DNA of 64,000 bases from Darksidea phi (taxonomy: Eukaryota > Ascomycota > Dothideomycetes > Pleosporales > Lentitheciaceae): contig JASJFT010000060.1 of assembly GCA_030770425.1 (NCBI GenBank), positions 62,001 to 126,000 of the forward strand. Direction: 5' to 3'. The notes beneath the pieces are model-generated. The model did not search any database, was not told the DNA's origin, and was given only the letters and a program-made list of their open reading frames with translations. Of this stretch, positions 55,056-64,000 are shown piece after piece; position 1 is the stretch's first letter; each line of letters starts with the position of its first letter. A program made the position numbers and the translations under genes.

Positions 55056-57862
55056 TCAATCGAAGCCCACCCACTCACCTTCATCGTCCTCCCCTCCATC
55101 AACTATAACGTCGTCGACCCCATTTGCCAAGTCCTTTATTCCAAAATCTAATTGAAGCGCCTTCTCTTTCTGTTCCACAGGCTGTGCAAGCAGATATTCG
55201 ATCCGGTAGATGTTTTCATCGGCCAATCGTGCCAGCTCCGCTTGTATCCTCCGCACAGCTTTTTCCACACTCCTGAGTTCCGCTTCCATGCCGCCCCGAT
55301 TGTCCTTCATCCACCTCCCATGTTTGCTCAAGAGCGCTTCTATCCACATCAAGTTGAATTCGAGATGTGGCGATTCGTCGGCTTGTAAAGCTACAAAACG
55401 CAGCAACCGGCTTAGGTAGACTGAGGGCATTTCCTTGACCACAAGCGCGATATCTGAGACGGGTGTCGCTTCGTACACGCGGCGGACAAGGTTGCGTTCG
55501 TTCAGACGAAAGGCCATAACGAGCGCTTTGAGATACTCTTTTTGCGCCAGAGTGGAGAGCGTGGTTGCTGGTGTGACCGTGATGTCAAGGTCAAAGGGGT
55601 CAAATTGAAAGGTTGTGTCTAGAGAATATATGAGTAGACCTTCTGTCGATGCAGCACAGAATGCTCGCCCGGTTGGCGAAAATGCGACAGCAGGTACTCG
55701 TACTGCTGGTCTTGTTCTTCGCGCGCCTTCCCCGCGCTGCGCCCCAGGAAGCGTATGGTCTCTTCGATCTTCAGGATCAGACTCTTCGCCCTGCTCGTCT
55801 ATCATTCCCCGCGGTCCAGCTTCGGTGAGTAGCTTGCTATTGAGGAACTCTTGAGTACCATCAAGAGCCAGATTCACCGAGACAGTGAACTTCTTGATCA
55901 GAACTCCGGACTGGACGTCGTACAGGCAGATGTACTTGCTTTTACCACCAGCCAGCACACAAGTACCATCGGCACTGTACTTCACCGTGTCGAAGCTCTT
56001 CGTGCCTGCCACATTGGCGGCTGTTCTTCGATCGGTCATCTTGCGACCTCCTGAGACGTCTCGCCGTGCGTCTACGCCGCTTTGTTGGGTGGCTTCTGAC
56101 ATGGACCAGAAAGTCAACTGGCCATCCATTGTAGAGACTGCAATCTGCTTCGAGTCGGGCCGAACTGCAACGCAAAGGACATCAGCCATTAGCTGCAACG
56201 GCTCGCTCGTCTGCGTTCGAGCGAAGATGCTCCAAAGACGAACAGTACGGTCCCAGCTGCCGCTGACCAACGTGCTTCCGTCCGGTGAGAACGCCAATGA
56301 CATGACAGGTCCTTCATGACCCGCTAACCGATCCAAGAGCTGACCAGTCTGTACAGACCAGATGTGAATGTCGAATGAGTCCAGAGATCCGGCGCATACA
56401 ACTTCGCCGCTTGGGTCGACAGCGAGGGAGGTAAATTGTATTTTTGATGGCGCTGTGAAGGTGCGAAAGTTGCGATATCGTATCAGATCCCATGCTCTTA
56501 TTGATCCATCCAAGCTTGCAGTAAACAGAACATTTCCTCGTTTCGCGAACTCGCAGGCTGTGACCGCCCCCATGTGCTCCGTGAACGTTACAACGCAGAA
56601 TCCTGAGTTGACGTCCCAGACTTTAATTTTCCCATCGTCAGCAGCAGTGATGATGCGCTGCCCTTCTGGCGAATAGGCGATGGTGTTCATTGCGTCGAAA
56701 TGTCCTTGCTGCTTCAAAATGTAGGACTCGGATTGCCACTCCCAGACCAAGAGTTGGCCCAGCTTTGATGCGCCGAATGCCAGCCATTCCCCAGTTTTGT
56801 TTATCGCAACGTGATCAATGTCGTTTTGCGAGATACTGAATGCTGTTAGTGGCATTTCAAGACAAGGTCGTGTCCCGCCTACCTCAAATTCTGTATCTGA
56901 CTGAAGGTTGGCAGTTCGTGGATGAAGAAAATCCCGTGCGAAAAACCAGTAACGAGAATATTTGACTCCGGGTGGAAGTTGGCACATGTGACGTGCGCGT
57001 TGTTCTGCATAAAAAAATGTCGCTCCGCGATGCTCCACTGCATGTTCTCGTCATTTTCTTCTGCGTCTTCTGGCGCGTCATACCGAAGCATGTACTTCCA
57101 CACGAATAGCGCTCCGTCTTTGCTGACGGTGTAGATGGTTTCCTGGTCTTTCGAGAACCAGGCACCCACCACTGCTTGCCGGTGGCCTGCCATGGTAGTT
57201 CGCGCAAAGTCCTCTTCGGCATCAAGACTCCATATTCGTGTGGTCATATCCTTTGACGAGCTCAAGAAGAAGCGCGAATCGCTTGACCACTCGATGCTCT
57301 GCACCGCATCAAAGTGACCCAAATATATCCGGTGTCTCACGAAAGGCGCAAACTCCAAGTCTCCTCCCGTTACATCTGGTGTGGATGGCGTGTGCCATAC
57401 CTCAATCTGCCTTCCTATTCCTACTGCGAAGTGTCGTCCGGAAGGCGCAAAGGCGAGTGCATTTACCTCGCCGCGGAGCGAGAAATGGTAGAGCACTATT
57501 CGGCGGGGTACATTGGTGAGAATTGCGCGGCCGTCTTCGTCTACGGACAGGAGCAGGTTCCCTCTGGGGTTTAGTGCTAGTCGAGCAATGTTTCTTCGAT
57601 GCGCAAAGGGCAGTGTGTGTGATTTGGAGCTGGCTGCTGATTAGCTGACGAGATGGCACCCTAAAAAAGGATACACATACTTGACGAGGTCGAATATGGA
57701 CACTCGATTGCCTACGGGCGAGAATAGGCATGTTCCATCTGGTGTGAATAAGAGGTTGCCTCTGTTGTAGACGGTCCCGAGCAGATTGGAGAACTGCGCA
57801 AGAAGTCAGCCGATTTCCAATGATACCTCCGGGACGATGCACACCTGGAAATCAGTCTTCAT
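55056..57862 (-). CDS. PWP2: Periodic tryptophan protein 2 (U3 snoRNP/SSU processome)
   Basis: Four exons: 57862-57845 (six codons), 57793-57681, 57629-56883 and 56835-55056; 885 residues. The N-terminus MKTDFQFSNLLGTVYNRGN and PDGTCLFSPVGNRVSIFDLV are near-invariant in PWP2. Two WD40 propellers follow, with repeats such as YLGHFDAVQSIEWSSDSRFF, LAGHEGPVMSLAFSPDGSTL and TVRLWSIF. The C-terminal Utp12-type helical region starts near EYLKALVMAFRLNERNLVRR and contains MWIEALLSKHGRWMKD. The tail is acidic (DGGEDDEGEWVGFD). PWP2 belongs to the UTP-B subcomplex that binds the 5' external spacer of pre-rRNA in the nucleolus and is essential in yeast. Divergent from the septin gene across 402 bp. Confidence 0.94.
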
Positions 57863-58264
57863 CCTGGAGTAGAGGTGTTATTGTGGCTGTCGCATGTTGC
57901 GGGGGCGGGGATATTCGCATCTTCAACTTTTTTGAACATGGAGCTCGGGCGGCCGGTAGCGCGAGGGCTAGCGCCATTGGCTGCGCTTTCCCCAACCGGG
58001 GCTCGCGCTTGCCCAAGGGGGTCGTGCAGAGAAAGGGGACGCCAAATTGTCCAGCAACACCACCACGCAGCACTCACCACCACACCCGCCGCGTCGACAC
58101 CCTGCACGCCGTACGCAAATAAAAGCAGAACGAGCTGTCTCTGCGCTGCCTTGTACTTCTCTTCTGGTAATTGCACGCATTCGACCTCCCAGGCGCTGCT
58201 TCCACTAACGGGGCCGCCCCAGATACCCATAACACAACAGCAGCCTGAACGCATCACTGTCACG
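57863..58264. promoter_or_regulatory. Shared divergent promoter (PWP2 / septin)
   Basis: 402 bp between two outward-facing ATGs of housekeeping genes. It is GC-rich (for example GCTCGCGCTTGCCCAAGGGG at 58003) and has no clear TATA box. Confidence 0.5.
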
Positions 58265-59667
58265 ATGGCCGAGTCAGCGTCTCCAATTGGCATTGCCAAT
58301 GTACGTGCAATCCCTTCCATAGCTCTGTATACTTTTACTAACATGTGTCGCAGCTGCCCAACCAGCGGTATGTCCCCAGCCAGCGCACACGACGCATCCC
58401 GTTCGAGCCTAATGTTGGACAGACACAAGATTGTCGCGAAGCGTGGAGCCGCCTTTACTATCATGGTATAGATCCAACACACAAGACGACTGCCGAAACA
58501 CTCTGACATGCTCAGGTTGCGGGCGAGTCCGGCCTCGGAAAGACGACCTTCATCAACACCCTCTTCTCGACCACGATCAAGAACTATGCCGACCACAAGC
58601 GCCGACACATGAAGCAGATGGACAAGACGGTCGAGATCGAGATCACAAAGGCCGAGCTGGAGGAGAAGTTCTTCAAGGGTACACATACCATGCCTCTGGA
58701 TAGTGTTGGCATAGGCTAACAGCGCCAGTTCGCCTGACCGTTATCGACACCCCGGGCTTCGGCGACTATGTCAACAACCGCGACTCGTGGCAGCCCATTA
58801 TTGAGTTCCTCGATGACCAGCACGAGTCCTACATGTTGCAAGAGCAGCAACCGCGCCGCAGCGATAAGATCGACCTCCGTGTGCACGCCTGCCTGTACTT
58901 CATCCGACCCACTGGCCACACCCTCAAGCCCCTGGACATCGAGGTGATGAAGAAGCTTTGCACGCGCGTCAACTTGATTCCAGTTGTCGCAAAGGCAGAC
59001 ACCCTTAGCCCCCACGATTTGGCAAGGTTCAAGGCCAGGGCATGTTGCACACTCCAGCTGGTGTGACCTTGCTAACACAACCTAGGTGAGCGCTGTCATT
59101 GAGGCTCAAGGTATCAAGATCTACCAGCCGCCGCTAGAAGAGGACGACGATGCCGCTCTCAACCACGCCCGGGGCTTGATCAATGCCATGCCCTTCTCCG
59201 TTATTGGCTCGGAGAAGGACGTGCAGACGAACGATGGCCGCACCGTCAAGGGTCGGCAGTACGCCTGGGGAGTTGCCGAAGTCGAGAACGAAGAGCACTG
59301 CGACTTCAAGAAGCTCCGCGCCATCCTGATCCGAACCCATATGCTCGACCTGATCCACACCACCGAGGAGAACCACTATGAGGCCTACCGCGCGCAGCAG
59401 ATGGAGACGCGGAAGTTTGGCGAAGCCCGCCCGCGGAAGCTCGACAACCCCAAATTCAAAGAGGAGGAAGAGGCCCTGCGCAAGCGCTTCACCGAGCAAG
59501 TCAAGGTTGAGGAACAGCGATTCAGGCAGTGGGAGCAGAAGCTCATTTCGGAACGCGACCGCCTCAACAAGGACCTCGAAGGCAGCCACGCGCTCATCAA
59601 GCAGCTAGAGACCGAGGTCGAGTCTCTCCAAAGCACCATGGGCAACCGCTCGCACGGTCGTCGTTAA
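58265..59667 (+). CDS. aspA: Core septin, CDC11/AspA type
   Basis: Six exons: 58265-58300, 58354-58367 (14 nt), 58423-58465, 58516-58678, 58729-59039 and 59086-59667; 382 residues. Start MAESASPIGIANLPNQRHK matches filamentous-fungal CDC11/AspA septins. The GTPase carries P-loop GESGLGKTT, switch-II DTPGFGD and the specificity motif AKAD. The septin unique element (GRQYAWGVAEVENEEHCDF, then KKLRAILIRTHMLDLIHTTE) is complete, and the C-terminus is a coiled coil (EEEALRKRFTEQVKVEEQRF to QLETEVESLQ). It assembles with the CDC3, CDC10 and CDC12 types into filaments at septa, hyphal tips and appressoria. The fifth intron appears to be GC-AG (GCATGT to GCTAACACAACCTAG, 46 bp); using the nearby GT would leave only 27 bp. 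All else canonical. Confidence 0.95.
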
Positions 59668-60042
59668 GCACACACTCCTGGGGCGTCGGTGGAGTTTGCT
59701 TCTTACCACTTCAGATGGCTCGCGGCACGGGTCTAGCTTCAGATATTCTATACTTCTTGATTCCCCTCCTTTCTGCTTTCATATGTTTGTAATGTCGCGT
59801 CGCGACGAGGATGTGCGGCGTGGGTGAGCCGATTGTGTGGCAATTATTTCTTTACAGGTAAAAGTTCTGGAAAGACAGACAGAGGTAGCGTGTTCTAGGA
59901 CTTGTAGACTAATTCATATGGATTGCCGCTGGTCGCAGTACTCTCCCTGGTATCTCTATACTAAAGTCGGTCGTGACGTGATGATCTTATAAACGCCTGT
60001 ATTCCCCCAAAATACCCCTCGAAAACCGAATATGTCCGGGCC

Positions 60043-60792
60043 TCATTTGATGTCCATCCCTCCGAATGCCCGGTCTAGTTCCTCTCCCTCCTTCGGATCC
60101 GGCACCCCATCCCTCCTCTCCATCAACCCTTGAATACCCACACTATGCCTCTGCTGTATTTGTGGTCTCGCCTCGCCCATTGCGACATCCTGCCCCTGTC
60201 CCTGCCCTTCTGCCGCAGGCTCAACATTCTCCGGCTTTAGAATCTTAACATCGCCATCCAACCACCCAGGCGCCAATCTCCTCTTCTCAGCCAAATCGGC
60301 CGCCTTGCGCTGGTCCTCCCAGCTCTGCAATGTGTTGCGCGCATTCGATTCGAGCGCTTGGAGGTGCGATTGGAGCGCGAGGCAGGAGGCGAGGATGCTG
60401 TCGGGATGGGCGGTTGTGCCTGTTGCGGAGACGACGTAGGCGGGGGGTTGTTGTGGCTGTTGTTGCTGTGGGACGGACGGGTCGGTTTGGTTGGTGGGTG
60501 GTTGTTGTTGCTGGGAGAGGATGCTTGGGGGGAGTGTGGAGGGGAGTTGCTTGTAGGTGTATGGGAGGGGGGTTGCGGTGGGGAGGTTGAGGAAGGGGGA
60601 TACTGTGAGCGGGACTTGGGCGAGGAGGGGGTGTGGGTCTAGTGGGTGGAATGGTGTTAACCATGTTCTGAGAAGGGTTGTAGGCTTGTAGGCATTGCTT
60701 TGGTGGGTGGGCTGGTTGGTTGGAGGTTGGAGGCATGAGACGCGGTGATGCTCGACGCCGATTCTGAGCAATGCCGCTACATAGGCGCCCAT
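60043..60792 (-). CDS. Pro/Gln-rich uncharacterised protein
   Basis: Single open frame of 249 residues from ATG 60792 (MGAYVAALLRIGVEHHRVSC). The first half is rich in Pro, Thr and Leu with Gln runs (SQQQQPPTNQ; PQQQQPQQPPAYV). The second half has a conserved-looking helix (LASCLALQSHLQALESNARN) and AEKRRLAPGWLDGD; I recall the AEKRRxAPGWLD motif from single-copy ascomycete proteins of unknown function. A charged end (KEGEELDRAFGGMDIK) closes it. Additional upstream coding exons cannot be ruled out, since protein-like text continues 5' of this ATG. Confidence 0.55.
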   Translation of the reverse strand: MGAYVAALLRIGVEHHRVSCLQPPTNQPTHQSNAYKPTTLLRTWLTPFHPLDPHPLLAQVPLTVSPFLNLPTATPLPYTYKQLPSTLPPSILSQQQQPPTNQTDPSVPQQQQPQQPPAYVVSATGTTAHPDSILASCLALQSHLQALESNARNTLQSWEDQRKAADLAEKRRLAPGWLDGDVKILKPENVEPAAEGQGQGQDVAMGEARPQIQQRHSVGIQGLMERRDGVPDPKEGEELDRAFGGMDIK

Positions 60793-61743
60793 GCCGTCTT
60801 TCCAATACCCCCCAAACTGTAGTAATGCCTGAAAAACTCACTTGCGACGTTCCTAGAGGCGCGGCGACCCGACAACAGTCGCTACAGCGCCGCGACGGTG
60901 GGTTGCGGGGATGCGGGGACAGCAATGAATCTGGAGAACTCACGTTCGTCGTGCATAGTGAGCGGCAATGCGGCTCAGGGCTGTTATATCCGGATATATG
61001 CAGGGTGCTATTGCGGAACGTGTGGTGATATATTGTGCGCTCGTGGGTCTGCGGGTGGGAGGTGGGATGGAGCTGGGGTTGCGGAGAACAGGCGAGCTTT
61101 GAGAGTTCTCCGATGTCGACGGCCAAACGTGCAAGTGGGGCGTCGATGCACGTGATTGAACGTAGTAGCGCTTGAGGTGCGATTAAAAGGGGTAACTCTT
61201 TCACAGTGGCATGTAAATGCATATGCGAGGCATGGTTGTTCTATATGTGCCTGATCGAGACTCCTGGACCTTGACGACACAATCTCAAGTCCCTAGTCTT
61301 GACCTGCTTCACCTCATGTTCAACTAAGCTTACGTGCATATTCTACCGTGAGTCCCCTCCTTCTACAAGACTAGCAGATGAACAGTCTCAGACCCGGATT
61401 GTATAGAATTGGACTCCTAAGCCTGAGCCTTTGTATGCTCCGGGAAAACTGACTGTAGCTGGGTTCGCACTTCTGCTGCCACTGACATTGATTGGGCGCA
61501 TTCCGTGTAAAGCTGCGCTCCCGGGTCGTTTTCAGCCCCGTGTAAAGCGATGGTTTCGGCTCTCAGCAGGTACCTAGCGGACGATTAAGACAGTCATGTT
61601 CAGGGAAGACGGCGAACTGGCCGCTTTGGATGCAGGAAGGTAAAGTGATTGACACTTTGCCTTTATTGTTGTAGAGCCTCGTTACCGCTCATTCGCCATC
61701 TGCGTCTATGCCATCCTCTTGGATTTTGAACCATGGTTTACAG
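60793..61743. other. Intergenic region
   Basis: Possible upstream exon or promoter of the preceding gene near 60793-61000; otherwise nothing recognised. Confidence 0.4.
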
Positions 61744-62330
61744 TTAGTTGACGGTACCCAGAAGACGAATCCACCGTACATTTGAGGCCAGTGACTTGAC
61801 TTTCGTTGTCAGAGCATGGTCGACTTTGGTGAGGTAGACCATGATGGGTCCAAGATGGCCCTTATCAATAGGATCCGCCACATCGCCGGTACCAGCGCTG
61901 TGCAGAGTGTGGTGCCACTCTGTGGTGAGCTGGTCTCTTGCTTTCACCTGCATGTCGTCGTAAGCATGCTTCCGTGCGGCGCAAGTCTCGGCGATCGGCC
62001 TACATTGACCATGTCCTTGGTAGAGGTGTCAGCGGATTAGTGCTACATGCATGTCAATATCGCAGCCGCGCGCATTTGCGCCAGAACTCACCCGCCGGTG
62101 CAAATAACGTCATTGGACGCCACATCAGTGTTGGCCTGGATCCCACGTGTAAATCTCAGCGTGCAAGCGGCTGCATAGGGCCGTACCCGTCGTAGGTCTA
62201 CATAATAGGTCAGCGAGCGTTGGCGGGCAGACGCTATGCCTTACTAGTACCCCGACGCCTTCGGTATGACCCTGTCCTATTCCGTTTACATGGAGTTGGG
62301 TAAATATCATGTTCGCCGAGACACTGGCGA
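61744..62330 (-). pseudogene. Dead AA9 lytic polysaccharide monooxygenase gene
   Basis: On the minus strand the family order is clear. Near 62325-62250: ASVSA, NMIFTQLHVNGIGQGHTEGV, where mature enzymes start with the copper-binding His (here Asn). Near 62150-62090: DVASNDVICTGG followed by a GTGAGT donor-like site. Near 61955-61745 in another frame: TTEWHHTLHSAGTGDVADPI, with the second copper His, then DKGHLGPIMVYLTKVDHALT and a stop after RWIRLLGTVN. AA9 enzymes cleave cellulose oxidatively and are fed electrons by cellobiose dehydrogenase. Loss of the first His, frame changes, internal stops and absence of the second half show it is inactive. Confidence 0.72.
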
Positions 62331-63633
62331 GGATTGACTTGCGAGGATGCAGTTCCTCATAGCCAGAATCTCATCTGGATGACCGTCTTACGCGATGGCG
62401 AGAGTGTCTATAAGAAAGCCGTATTTGCCCAAGGTAATCGATCTTCCATATTGGACACGGAGCAACACGGTGCCAGAGGCGAGGTGCTACTCGATTCGGG
62501 AACTCTACTACTGGACGATGTAGATTGGAACAGACTGTGGCCTTGCCAAGGTACAGGGCTCAATATACGGGACCCTTCAAAGGATTTCCGGGACTTCAAG
62601 CACGTGGGCAGAAGAAAAAGTGACCAAAGAGAAGACAAATGAAGGGAATGATAGCACCATGCTCAACAAGGAAACTGTATTTTGGACTCTCGTGCGGGCT
62701 GCGGAGATGGACGTGGCCATGCCGGTGGGCGCGTGGAAGATTGCGCATACCTGGTAGCAGCAGCTCTCTGGGACAAAAACGGACCAAAGTCTGCATATGG
62801 AATGAGAGATCTCGACCTACGAGGTCCTGTGTAATAGATTATCATCTATTGGAAGGCGCAATGTTTCAATGGACGCCGCAGATAATATTGAGCTGCTATT
62901 GACCAGGGATGGCTGTCTCATTTGAGTGGCTATGCCATGCGCAATTCCACCGACACTGGCTGAACGGGGAGCGGTCAGTCAGTGAGGAGCCACGCAACTC
63001 GGAATTCGAGAGGGATGGGCGGCATGTCGCGATGCGCAAGAGAAGCACAGAGGGTTCTGGTAGGCGGAAGTCTGGAGTGATGATGCCGGCGGCATCGCGG
63101 CTGTGCTGGACTGGAATGAGGCCAGCCTAGTCTCTCTGGGGCAGCTAAGCGAGTGTGGGGAACAGCTGGCAGGAACAACGGCAGATCTACCCTTGCAGCC
63201 GGCCCTTCATCAATTTACATCAATCAACGCCCACCCCCGTTTCATTCGCTATAGATTAAATGTCCCTTCGCGGACATGGTCCAGAGTGCCCATGTGATGC
63301 ACCAGCGAATCGCACGCCTTGTTTTGCTCAGCCGGCCTTTACTTCGGAACTCAGCGGCGAGGATGAATTTCCAGCCGTTCCGGTTCCTGGAACGCCGCGA
63401 GCCGGTACCGCCATGGCAGGGGAAACTGTCATGCTTTCTTCTTGGGTAATTACAAAAGTGGCTTAAGCTGTACACGAAGCGTCCTCCTTGCATCGCACGG
63501 GATAAAGCCAGAATGTATATAACGAGAACATTGCGCCAGCATGGGTCTGGCTCTGTGGCTGCTATCTGCTTCCCTTCCCTCGGACTTTCTCTGGTTTGTT
63601 CTGTCCCTGCGGTATTGGTAGTCGATCTTCAAG
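62331..63633. other. Gene-poor stretch before the cytochrome gene
   Basis: Protein-like patches occur in plus frames at 62334-62642 and 62640-62840 but no family is recognised. The last 200 bases should be the promoter of the gene at 63634. Confidence 0.4.
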
Positions 63634-64000
63634 ATGAAGGGCTCTACCGTTTATAAGACAGCGTCGCTGCTATCCCCCCTCTGTGAGTGAATATGCGCTC
63701 AATTGCTCCTTGGATGAGTGCTAACGGCATTTAGTGGCCGCTACTGCTCTCGCGCAGGACAAGTTCACCCATGCTGGAACCGGCATCGAGTTTTTGTAAG
63801 TCTTTCTAAGTTCCAAAAACAAAACAAATTAAAAGAAATAAAAATAATGGCAATATGAGCTAACTATGTTGCAGGCGTCAAACAATCGATGAGAGCCAGA
63901 CGACAGGTGGCTACCAGTGGGGTTACGCTTTGCCCCAATCTGGCTCTGGAAATGCCGAGTATCTTGGTTACCTAGTGAGTGATTAATGTAGTCCTTCAGA
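63634..64000 (+). CDS. Start of a cellobiose-dehydrogenase-type cytochrome protein (partial)
   Basis: Three exons are inside the window: 63634-63682, 63735-63795 and 63875-63974, with GT-AG introns of 52 and 79 bp, and a donor at 63975; the gene runs off the right edge. Spliced text begins MKGSTVYKTASLLSPLLAAT with signal cleavage after ALAQ, then DKFTHAGTGIEFLRQTIDES and GGYQWGYALPQSGSGNAEYL followed by GYL. This is the N-terminal strand pattern of the heme b cytochrome domain of cellobiose dehydrogenases and related iron-reductase proteins. Whether a flavodehydrogenase domain follows cannot be seen; cytochrome-only secreted forms also exist. In the full enzyme the domain passes electrons to AA9 monooxygenases. 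Confidence 0.72.

Noticed and set aside
57859..58686. 275-codon minus frame across the PWP2/septin promoter
   Set aside because: Antisense to septin exons 1-4 and the shared promoter; no motif.
60287..61222. 311-codon minus frame
   Set aside because: Out of frame with the better-supported 249-residue protein and composed of low-complexity Pro/Thr; could hide an upstream exon but is not supported.
1..64000. CRISPR arrays or bacterial operons
   Set aside because: No spaced direct repeats of that type; introns and gene families are fungal.

Overview
The window looks like nuclear DNA of a filamentous ascomycete, most likely a plant-associated Dothideomycete of the Pleosporales type. The evidence is short 46-110 bp GT-AG introns with CTNAC/CTAAC branch sites, fungal-only protein families (Pom34, DUF4748-like, DUF7703-like, fungal rhodopsin-like, Egh16-like), and a set of plant cell wall enzymes. 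Order and species cannot be fixed from sequence alone. Gene functions rest on motif and family recall; no search was run. Exon joins were worked out by hand from splice motifs, reading-frame continuity and family fit.

Left third (1-21.5 kb): a gene graveyard with a few live genes. It opens with a minus-strand gene that joins a nucleoside-phosphorylase-like (PNP/UDP) domain, through a 53 bp intron, to a tandem array of nearly identical 29-residue C2H2 zinc fingers. Next to it lie remnants of a CorA-like gene and of a NACHT-WD40 STAND/NLR gene, both relatives of allorecognition or innate-immunity proteins. Minisatellites, a truncated transposon end, three decayed fungal-specific genes and a sequence gap (Ns at 9033-9042) surrounded by poly(A) and a garbled duplicate follow. 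Live genes here are a Zn2Cys6 regulator and a GH7 cellobiohydrolase. Many stops in the decayed genes fit C-to-T or G-to-A change, as expected from repeat-induced point mutation (RIP).

Middle (22-45 kb): secreted FAD-linked oxidase, tRNA-guanine transglycosylase accessory subunit, a fungal membrane protein, AP-1 mu adaptin, a GPI-type secreted Gly/Pro/Trp-rich protein, an NCS1 nucleobase permease, an AMP-binding-like protein with a ruined nucleotide motif, Pom34 and a DUF4748-like protein. Two related copies of a terminal-inverted-repeat element sit in opposite orientation at about 28.6-29.8 and 37.4-38.0 kb.

Right third (45-64 kb): a fungal rhodopsin-type membrane protein, two more decayed genes, an Egh16-like secreted protein with an Asn-Gly tail, PWP2 (ribosome biogenesis) divergent from a CDC11/AspA-type septin, an unnamed Pro/Gln-rich protein, a dead AA9 polysaccharide monooxygenase and, running off the right edge, the start of a cellobiose-dehydrogenase-type cytochrome protein. 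GH7, AA9 and the cytochrome domain all act on cellulose. The window therefore mixes housekeeping genes with fast-turning accessory pockets rich in dead genes.
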